NCBI GenBank assembly: GCA_021812865.1
Contig: JAKAMP010000129.1
Span: 1-7,312, forward strand
DNA: 7,312 bases
Source of the DNA: Bacteroidota bacterium
GTDB taxonomy: Bacteria > Bacteroidota > Bacteroidia > Bacteroidales > JAAYUG01
Direction: 5' to 3'
In this document: piece by piece, positions 1-5,442 of the stretch
How positions within the stretch are numbered: the stretch's first letter is position 1
How the letters are laid out: the number at the start of each line of letters is the position of its first letter
Position numbers and translations under genes: made by a program
The notes under the pieces: generated by a model
Told to the model about the DNA's origin: nothing
Seen by the model: the letters and a program-made list of their open reading frames with translations, nothing else
Database searches by the model: none

Positions 1-962
1 TCCAGAAAGGGCAATCCCAGGATCCTCAGTTTTCGCAATTCTATTCCTCGCCCATTTACCTTGCCCCTTCCTTTGCCGGAACATACGATGGCGGCAGGGT
101 AATTGCCAATTTCAGGGATCAGTGGCCAGCGCTTGCTGCAAATTATAATACTTATGCCTTAGCGGCCGATTATTATTTTTCGAAATTCAGGAGTGGCGTG
201 GGCTTGCTTTTTTTACGCGACGATGCTGGAAAAGGATTGGTTGACGTAACCAATGCCGGTCTGAATTATTCTTTCAATTTCAATATCTCGAGGAGCTGGA
301 AATTCAGACCGGGTTTGCAGGCTTATTATTACTGGAAAAGCATTGACTATAACGCGCTTCTATTCGGAGATCAGATTTCCAGGGGATTCAATACAGGGAA
401 CATTTCAGGCTCCTCCCTTGAAATGAGCCAGTTGCTCAGTATGCAAAAGGTCAGACATTTTGATTTTACTACTTCATTACTCGCATATTCCGACCAGTAC
501 TGGGTTGGTTTTACCTTGGACCACCTCATGTATTTTAGCAAGATCCTGTCGCAACAAGGCGATTATCTGCCCCTCCGTTATTCTTTTTTTGGAGGGGGAA
601 AATTCATGCTCAAGGGCAAAACCCGCAAGATTAAGGAGGAAAGTGTATCCCTTGCCTTCAATTTTCTTTCGCAGGATAAAATCAAATATCTCGACTTGGG
701 TACTTATTACACCCTCGAACCGGTTTCGTTCGGTTTATGGTTCAGGGGACTGCCCGTTTTCCCCAATGACCCCAATCTGGGAGCCATTACGCTGCTGTTT
801 TCATATAAATTAAGTTCGGTGAAATTAGGCTACAGTTTTGACTTCACTACTTCAAAACTGATCACCAAAACGGGCGGCGCCCACGAAATTTCACTGATCT
901 ATTACTTCCAACCCTATAAATTCAGAAAGATTCACAAGGCATTGCCATGCCCGGCGATTTAA
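1..962 (+). CDS. PorP/SprF family type IX secretion system outer-membrane protein (5'-truncated by window edge)
   Basis: The frame is open from base 3 to the TAA at 960-962, giving 319 residues in the window. Near the N-terminus is QDPQFSQFY (residues 6-14 counted from base 3), followed by a P..F.GT segment (22-27) and an N-F-R-x-Q-W-P motif (36-42). The C-terminus ends in KALPCPAI. This combination is typical of PorP/SprF proteins, which are roughly 300-340 residues, so only the signal peptide and a few residues are missing; the mature protein probably begins near the QDPQ motif. A GTG at 198 is internal and not the start. Family members are predicted outer-membrane beta-barrels tied to type IX secretion and gliding; SprF is needed for secretion of the adhesin SprB in Flavobacterium. 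Many aromatic, alternating beta-strand segments fit a barrel. Paralogues often lie next to large secreted adhesin genes, which would be to the left here (inference). The family call is strong; the exact partner is unknown. Confidence 0.93.
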   Translation, partial: QKGQSQDPQFSQFYSSPIYLAPSFAGTYDGGRVIANFRDQWPALAANYNTYALAADYYFSKFRSGVGLLFLRDDAGKGLVDVTNAGLNYSFNFNISRSWKFRPGLQAYYYWKSIDYNALLFGDQISRGFNTGNISGSSLEMSQLLSMQKVRHFDFTTSLLAYSDQYWVGFTLDHLMYFSKILSQQGDYLPLRYSFFGGGKFMLKGKTRKIKEESVSLAFNFLSQDKIKYLDLGTYYTLEPVSFGLWFRGLPVFPNDPNLGAITLLFSYKLSSVKLGYSFDFTTSKLITKTGGAHEISLIYYFQPYKFRKIHKALPCPAI

Positions 963-1103
963 TTCTTTAGCTTTTTGGATTTCTATCCTATTCCAGTTTT
1001 TCCCTGCCAGGTCCTTGCTGGGATTTTGGGCTTGTTGATCATTGACGGTACATATTACAACAGGTTTCATTACATTTACGATTGAAGTCGTCACATTCCT
1101 TCT

Positions 1104-2063
1104 ATGTCGGTTATCGGTCTGGACCTGGGCGCCACAAAACTTGCTGCGGCAATCTTCAGTGATGAAGGTGAATTGCTGCTGAAGGAAGCACATTCCCTGA
1201 ACGGACGTACGGGTGTTGAGGTGGGTATGCTGATCAGCGGGACCTTGCTGAGCCTGATTGAGAAATTGCAGGAAGGCGAGGAACCGGTAACGGCAGTAGG
1301 CTGCTGTGTGCCTGGCATTGCCTGGAGTGAAAGCGGAAAGGTATGGGCCCCGAATATTCCAGGCTGGGAAAACTATCCTTTGCTGGAAGAGCTGAAGCAG
1401 GTATGCGAACCCAAAGGCATAACAGTGGCAATTGACAACGACAGGGCCTGCTATATTCTCGGGGAAGTATGGAAAGGCGCGGCAAAGGGATGTAGGGACG
1501 CCATATTCCTTGCCGTTGGAACGGGAATAGGGGCAGGGATACTGGCCGACGGAAAGATCCTGCGTGGAACCAACGATATTGCCGGAGCTATTGGCTGGCT
1601 GGCTTTGGATAAACCCTTCCAGGATAAATATACCGGAATAGGCTGCTTTGAATACAACGCTTCGGGAACAGGAATTGTCCGGGTGGCAAAGGAAATGCTT
1701 GCATCCAACCCAGGCCATTCAAGCAGGCTTCGCGACCTGGAGGAGTCGGCTCTTACGGCTGTCGATATTTTCCGGGCATACGAAAAGGGCGATCCTCTTG
1801 CCATACAGGCGCTTGATCAGGCTGTGCAATACTGGGGAATGACAACGGCCAACCTGGTGAGCCTTTTCAATCCCGAAAAGATCATCTTTGGCGGTGGAGT
1901 ATTCGGACCGGCCGTCCAATTTCTGGCTGCGATCGCTGATGAGGCCCGCAAATGGGCTCAACCCATCAGTATGCAGAAAGTGAAACTGGAACCTTCAACT
2001 CTTGCCGGAGACGCGGGTCTGGTAGGCGCCGGCTACCTTGCTTACCTTCATTTGAAAGCATAA
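1104..2063 (+). CDS. ROK-family sugar kinase-like protein without the canonical zinc motif
   Basis: The 319 residues span a full ROK kinase with no N-terminal helix-turn-helix, so it is an enzyme-type rather than repressor-type member. Visible motifs are the phosphate-1 loop DLGATK (7-12), a C-V-P-G-I segment (68-72), DND (111-113) with the presumed catalytic base D113, the GTGIGAG loop (139-145), NPEKIIFGGGV (256-266) and AGDAGLVGAG (301-310). Two family hallmarks are altered. The usual GEIGH is GAIGW (161-165), losing the sugar-contacting Glu and zinc-binding His. The CxCGxxGC cluster is reduced to one Cys (C181) before FEYNASG. ROK kinases phosphorylate free hexoses or N-acetylhexosamines with ATP in the cytoplasm. 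The gene is first in an operon, 6 bp before a transporter and followed by a SIS phosphosugar protein, which supports sugar phosphorylation, but the altered sugar pocket leaves the substrate open. No Shine-Dalgarno sequence precedes the ATG. A non-catalytic role is possible. Confidence 0.9.
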   Translation: MSVIGLDLGATKLAAAIFSDEGELLLKEAHSLNGRTGVEVGMLISGTLLSLIEKLQEGEEPVTAVGCCVPGIAWSESGKVWAPNIPGWENYPLLEELKQVCEPKGITVAIDNDRACYILGEVWKGAAKGCRDAIFLAVGTGIGAGILADGKILRGTNDIAGAIGWLALDKPFQDKYTGIGCFEYNASGTGIVRVAKEMLASNPGHSSRLRDLEESALTAVDIFRAYEKGDPLAIQALDQAVQYWGMTTANLVSLFNPEKIIFGGGVFGPAVQFLAAIADEARKWAQPISMQKVKLEPSTLAGDAGLVGAGYLAYLHLKA

Positions 2064-2069
2064 GCTTGC

Positions 2070-3239
2070 ATGGGAAAATATATGATTAGAAAAAACCTTG
2101 TATTTGCTTCGGCGTGCATGGGCATGCTCCTTTTCGGAATTGTGTTCCTCTCCCTGGGTACGGTTTCAACCTTTATCCAGGAAAAATTCGGCTTGGATAA
2201 ACTGGCCGTGGCATCCCTCGCATCCTCACTGCCACTGGGTATGCTGATGGGATCACTGCTGTTCGGGCCCATGGTAGACCGTTTTGGTTATAAACCATTG
2301 ATGCTCATCAGCACGGGCTTCATTCTTCTGGCCCTGGAGATGATTGCCTTTTCTGGTTCTGTTTGGATGTTCCGAGTTTCGTACTTTCTGATCGGACTGG
2401 GAGGCGGTGCGATCAACGGGGGAACCAATGCGCTTGTTGCCGACTTGGCCAGCGAAAGCAAGGGTGCAAAACTCAGCCTCCTTGGGGTTTTCTTCGGGAT
2501 CGGGGCCCTGGGTATGCCGCTCATTACGGGCTCGCTTATTCATGTGATGCCATACAATACTATCATTGGCCTTATCGGCGGGATTGTGCTGGTCCCTTTG
2601 TTGTTCATTGTTTTTGTCAGGTTCCCCGAACCCAAATACCAGCAGGGCTTTCCTGTACACCAGGCACTGGCATTGCTCAAAGAGCCTATCCTTCTTGTGA
2701 TGGGTTTTATCCTGTTCTTTGAAAGCGCACTGGAAGGGATTACCGGTAATTGGACCACCAGCTATTTAAAGGGGATCAGTTTATCCGACCAGGCGGCCAT
2801 ATTTGCTCTCTCTGCAGAGGTTATTACCATTGGTACGACGAGGCTCCTCCTGAGCCGGCTTTTACGGACAGTGCGGCCGCGCATTATTCTGTATACCTGC
2901 TTTTTTTTGCTCATCACAGGATCTGTTACTTTGTATTTGGCAAATAGTTTTGCAGGGGCAGTTGCAGCGATGATAATTATTGGCGCTGGCAGCGCTGCAG
3001 GATTCCCTGTAATCCTTGGTTATGTGGGCGAATTATTTGCTGATCTCTCAGGTACAGCTTTTGGTATTGCCATGGTGATTGCCCTGGTAGGGAACACCCT
3101 GGTCAATTACCTTGTAGGCTGGATTTCAGCCTCTTCAGGCATCCGGCATTTCCCCTTTATCCTGTTGTTCTGCGCAATGATGATGCTGGTTTTGTTTAGC
3201 ATGGTTTTAAAAATGGTTTCTCATAAAATCAAAACATAA
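2070..3239 (+). CDS. Major facilitator superfamily transporter, probable sugar permease
   Basis: The 389-residue protein has about 12 hydrophobic segments, roughly at 11-33, 46-68, 75-93, 98-120, 135-157, 162-183, 204-222, 240-262, 270-290, 294-316, 327-350 and 360-382. The loop after the second segment carries the MFS motif A pattern G-P-M-V-D-R-F-G-Y-K (66-75). Helix 4 has a glycine-rich stretch followed by N-G-G-T-N-A, and helix 5 a G-I-G-A-L-G-M-P motif-C-like sequence. These fit a proton-coupled inner-membrane permease, and the general pattern resembles FucP-like sugar:H+ symporters. It starts 6 bp after the kinase stop and is followed 23 bp later by the SIS gene, so co-transcription is very likely and the cargo is probably the sugar handled by those two proteins. 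A second ATG at 2082 could be the true start; neither has a clear ribosome binding site. The substrate is inferred from context only, and export cannot be excluded. Confidence 0.88.
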   Translation: MGKYMIRKNLVFASACMGMLLFGIVFLSLGTVSTFIQEKFGLDKLAVASLASSLPLGMLMGSLLFGPMVDRFGYKPLMLISTGFILLALEMIAFSGSVWMFRVSYFLIGLGGGAINGGTNALVADLASESKGAKLSLLGVFFGIGALGMPLITGSLIHVMPYNTIIGLIGGIVLVPLLFIVFVRFPEPKYQQGFPVHQALALLKEPILLVMGFILFFESALEGITGNWTTSYLKGISLSDQAAIFALSAEVITIGTTRLLLSRLLRTVRPRIILYTCFFLLITGSVTLYLANSFAGAVAAMIIIGAGSAAGFPVILGYVGELFADLSGTAFGIAMVIALVGNTLVNYLVGWISASSGIRHFPFILLFCAMMMLVLFSMVLKMVSHKIKT

Positions 3240-3251
3240 TTCATTAATAAC

Positions 3252-3257
3252 GGAGGA
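3252..3257 (+). promoter_or_regulatory. Strong Shine-Dalgarno sequence for the SIS-domain gene
   Basis: GGAGGA lies six bases before the ATG at 3263 and fixes that start. The other starts in the window lack a comparable purine box, as is usual in Bacteroidota, so this site stands out. It may allow independent translation of the third operon gene. Confidence 0.65.
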
Positions 3258-3262
3258 AGAAT

Positions 3263-4024
3263 ATGTTAGCAAAAATTTGGTTAGACAATGCCCGTGGAGT
3301 GATGGACAATATTGAAGCCACACAAATGGGCAATATAAGAAAAGCTGCCGAAGCCATGGCCGACACCATTGAAGCTGGCCGGTGGGTTCATACCTTTGGC
3401 TGCGGACATGCCACCATTCCTGTGGAAGAAATGTACCCGCGTATCGGTGGCTTTGTGGGTTTCCATCCTATGGTTGAACTACCGCTCACTTTCTTTACCA
3501 ATATTGTAGGCGGCATGAGCGTTCACCAGTTTGTTTTCCTCGAAAGGGTGGAAGGCTATGGTGTGGAGATCATGAAAGGGTATAATTTTGATTCCCGCGA
3601 TTGCATGTGGTTGTTTTCACATACAGGCATCAATGCTGTGAACATTGATGTGGCCCTGGAAGCCCGCAAAAGGGGCATGAAGGTAATCGTCTTTGGTTCT
3701 GCAAAAGAAGCAGAGGGTAAGCAAACACGCCACAGCTGCGGAAAAACCATTTTCGACCTGGCCGATATTATCGTCGATACCTGCGTGCCTATTCAGGATG
3801 CATCCGTGCCATTGAAAAACCATATGGATAAGATCGGTCCGGTTTCTACCATGGGCTTTATTACCGCCGTTTGGATGACGGTTACCACGGTTGCCGAAAT
3901 CCTTGCCGAACGCGGGGTAAAACTGTATATCCATCCTTCACACAACGTATCGGGAGATACTACTGCAAAGGAAAGGCTTTCCGATGCACTTGCCGAATAC
4001 AAGAAAAGAATAGCCGGGGTCTGA
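3263..4024 (+). CDS. SIS-domain phosphosugar-binding protein, UPF0309/COG4821 type
   Basis: The 253 residues make a single SIS domain flanked by helices. An N-terminal helical region (about 1-40) is followed by the first strand and loop HTFGCGHA (43-50), where most SIS phosphosugar proteins have a G-x-G-x-S/T loop. The second loop S-H-T-G-I-N (119-124) matches the Ser/Thr-rich sugar-phosphate loop. Further conserved-looking elements are RHSCGK (156-161), G-P-V-S-T (192-196) and HPSHNVSGDT (224-233). Length and motif order match the UPF0309 sugar-isomerase-like family rather than the MurNAc-6-phosphate etherase MurQ or the two-domain GlmS. A Streptomyces relative in this family has, to my recollection, been linked to GlcNAc-6-phosphate metabolism; this is memory, not a search. 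Position after a kinase and a permease suggests it acts on the phosphorylated sugar in the cytoplasm, as an isomerase, epimerase or dehydratase. Its start is set by the GGAGGA at 3252-3257, and a terminator follows. Confidence 0.87.
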   Translation: MLAKIWLDNARGVMDNIEATQMGNIRKAAEAMADTIEAGRWVHTFGCGHATIPVEEMYPRIGGFVGFHPMVELPLTFFTNIVGGMSVHQFVFLERVEGYGVEIMKGYNFDSRDCMWLFSHTGINAVNIDVALEARKRGMKVIVFGSAKEAEGKQTRHSCGKTIFDLADIIVDTCVPIQDASVPLKNHMDKIGPVSTMGFITAVWMTVTTVAEILAERGVKLYIHPSHNVSGDTTAKERLSDALAEYKKRIAGV

Positions 4025-4058
4025 TCGGCGGGCGACTGCCAACGCGGGCGCAAAAATC

Positions 4059-4102
4059 AAACCCTGGTCTGTCAGGCATTGCTGTCGGGCTGACCAGGGT
4101 TT
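4059..4102. terminator. Intrinsic, probably bidirectional terminator between convergent genes
   Basis: Perfect 11-bp arms (AAACCCTGGTC at 4059-4069 and its complement at 4092-4102) enclose a 22-base loop. On the plus strand the stem runs into a T-rich tract (4100-4107). On the minus strand the stem is followed by TTTGATTTTTG. It sits between the SIS gene stop (4024) and the stop of the convergent lysine-rich gene (4123), so it can end both transcripts. The loop holds two near-identical direct copies of TGTCAGGC/TGTCGGGC, of no clear meaning. Confidence 0.85.
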
Positions 4103-4122
4103 TTATTTCAGTGGGTTTCAGT

Positions 4123-4710
4123 TTATTTCTTTTTCTTCTTGGTGGCTTTACCTGATTCATCTCCGGCGCCTGATGCAGCATCAAATTTCGCCTGGGCAGC
4201 TTCAAGATTGGCTTTCGACATCTTCAGCGCATCGGTGGCTGTTTTCTTGCCGGCCTTTCCTTTCCCAATATTGGTGTTGCCGGTAGTCAGTTTCTTGTTG
4301 GCATCCTTCATCTTTGTGTCGATCGCTTTTGCATCGGCTTTGTATTTGGTGTCAAGATTCTTCATTTCCGTTCTTGCATTGGTCGCTTCTTCCTTGTCCT
4401 TTGAAGTCACGCTCTTTTCTAAAGGCTTTTTGCTGGTTGCATATTCCTTGTCGAGCTTTTTCTTATCGGCTTCAAGGGCCTTGATCTCCGATTTGGATTC
4501 GTTGACCATCTGAGTGCCTGTTTTGAATAGAGAGTCTGCCGTTCTAAGCTGTTTCTCATTCAGGGCGACTTTAGCTTCAGCGGCTTTCACAGAGGCTTCA
4601 AGCCTTTTGAGCTCGGCAGCTTTCTTGTCCGGCTGTGCCTGCGAAAATACCTGGGAGGAAATAAAAACGAGCAGTAATCCTGCCATCCATAAAATTTTAA
4701 AGCTTTTCAT
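4123..4710 (-). CDS. Secreted lysine-rich coiled-coil protein of unknown function
   Basis: The 195-residue protein begins with a clear Sec signal peptide: a Lys-containing n-region, a hydrophobic core (about 6-18) and a probable cut after VFS (23), leaving Gln24 as the new N-terminus. There is no Cys in the protein, so it is not a lipoprotein. The rest is almost entirely charged helix: residues about 28-142 and 156-178 are rich in Ala, Lys, Glu and Asp with heptad-like spacing, suggesting a long coiled coil. Lysine makes up 41 of 195 residues by hand count. A short flexible Gly/Ser segment (180-188) leads to a terminal run of five lysines. Its calculated charge would be strongly basic. No enzyme motif is visible and I do not recognise the family. 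A periplasmic or surface role, perhaps binding acidic polymers or the cell wall, is only a guess. It converges on the sugar operon across a shared terminator and looks independently transcribed. No Bacteroidota-type -7 box was found upstream. Confidence 0.8.
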   Translation of the reverse strand: MKSFKILWMAGLLLVFISSQVFSQAQPDKKAAELKRLEASVKAAEAKVALNEKQLRTADSLFKTGTQMVNESKSEIKALEADKKKLDKEYATSKKPLEKSVTSKDKEEATNARTEMKNLDTKYKADAKAIDTKMKDANKKLTTGNTNIGKGKAGKKTATDALKMSKANLEAAQAKFDAASGAGDESGKATKKKKK

Positions 4711-4812
4711 AACGCTGGTATTTTAAATTTAATCTGGTTGTTATTTGGTGATTTTTAGGTTCATCGCAGAAATATTTCTCAATGCAAAGGGTGCCCGTTT
4801 TCATTCATACCG

Positions 4813-4828
4813 CTGGAAATTTTTCCAG
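4813..4828. repeat. Short perfect inverted repeat in intergenic region
   Basis: CTGGAAA (4813-4819) and TTTCCAG (4822-4828) are perfect inverted copies separated by two bases, about 100 bp upstream of the lysine-rich gene on the minus strand. It could be an operator for a dimeric regulator or a small hairpin; no T-tract follows on either strand, so it is not a convincing terminator. The remaining AT-rich sequence between 4711 and about 4892 shows nothing else I can name. Confidence 0.35.
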
Positions 4829-4984
4829 AATAACTAAGGTACAAAGAATTTCTGTTAAGCGAACATTATACGGGCAAAATCATCAAAGGGATTCAGATTA
4901 GAGTCCTTTTATTTCTTTTCAGAATCTTTTTTTTCAATCTGTGGAAGAAATTTGGATTCACAAAGAGACGCGATTCCGCCTGTT

Positions 4985-5365
4985 TTACCATCTTGCCTGA
5001 AAAATAGCGCCTGTTATTAATAATAGCGTCATAGATGGATCGAAAGCCCTTGCCTGCACAACAAATTCCCTGGCTGCATCGATAAAGCTTTCGAACCGGT
5101 TATAAAGGGAAAAATTGCTTTCAAAAGGAGCGAACCTGGCCGCAAAGGGAAGCACGAGCTGTTTCACCCAGGCTTTGTCTTCTTCCCTGATCATCCCCAG
5201 CTTATTAAACCTGGCTTCCAGGTCGGAAACCATGCCCTCTATCCGTCTCTCATTTCGTTTTCTTGAGGCAGCATCATAGGTTTTCCATTCGGTTTCCGGA
5301 ACTCCCTGGAGCCGCCACCACCTGGCGCTGTATGCATCGGCTGTTTTATGGTAAAGCGAAATCAT
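4985..5365 (-). CDS. Hypothetical protein, probably truncated or frameshifted at its 3' end
   Basis: The reading frame gives 126 residues. The first 110 look like real coding sequence: mixed charged and aromatic residues, predicted mostly helical, with W-W (16-17), a T-E-W-K-T-Y segment (25-30) and an F-A-P-F-E-S-N-F cluster (77-84). There is no signal peptide or membrane segment, so it is likely cytoplasmic. After DPSM (108-111) the frame becomes a poor run of CTA/TTA/TTA/ATA codons and soon stops. The -1 frame, by contrast, continues from the same point as coding-like sequence (S-I-Y-D-A-I, later K-Q-A-E-S-R-L-F-V-N-P) to a TGA at 4893-4895. I read this as a possible frameshift near 5030, giving an original product of about 157 residues, or as the 5' remnant of a longer gene. 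A very faint likeness to class 1 isoprenoid-type Bacteroidota proteins is not firm enough for a name. It lies 77 bp after the lactonase stop on the same strand and could be co-transcribed. Confidence 0.5.
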   Translation of the reverse strand: MISLYHKTADAYSARWWRLQGVPETEWKTYDAASRKRNERRIEGMVSDLEARFNKLGMIREEDKAWVKQLVLPFAARFAPFESNFSLYNRFESFIDAAREFVVQARAFDPSMTLLLITGAIFQARW

Positions 5366-5413
5366 GGAACAGAATATTCCAGTGAATGCCGGGGCACCTG
5401 TTAAATAGGTATG

Positions 5414-5428
5414 CCCGGAAATACCGGG
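5414..5428 (-). other. Small GC hairpin downstream of the lactonase gene
   Basis: CCCGG (5414-5418) and CCGGG (5424-5428) flank an AAATA loop, 15 bases past the lactonase stop. On the minus strand no T-tract follows, so as a terminator it is weak; it may simply be a stabilising 3' hairpin. The 5366-5442 gap otherwise shows no promoter for the next gene. Confidence 0.25.
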
Positions 5429-5442
5429 AGGAGGCTAGATGA

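Noticed and set aside
1042..1076. Promoter for the sugar operon from TTGACG (1042) and TACATT (1071)
   Set aside because: The spacing between the two boxes is about 23 bases, outside the sigma-70 range, and no proper TAnnTTTG element lies in the 963-1103 gap.
891..1718. 275-codon open frame on the minus strand overlapping the ROK gene
   Set aside because: It lies antisense to a gene with clear family motifs and itself has a cysteine- and proline-rich composition with no recognisable domain; it is a by-product of the opposite frame.
2253..2660. 135-codon minus-strand frame inside the transporter gene
   Set aside because: It is antisense to a well-supported 12-TM protein, with low-complexity polar composition and no motif.
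3263..4024. Naming the SIS gene murQ
   Set aside because: The MurQ signature G-A-G-T-S-G-R is absent, and length and motif order fit the UPF0309-type family instead.
4139..4513. Hydrophobic plus-strand frame that could look like a membrane protein
   Set aside because: It is the complement of lysine and glutamate codons in the coiled-coil gene, which turn into Phe, Leu and Ser; the minus-strand gene has a signal peptide and consistent coding signals.
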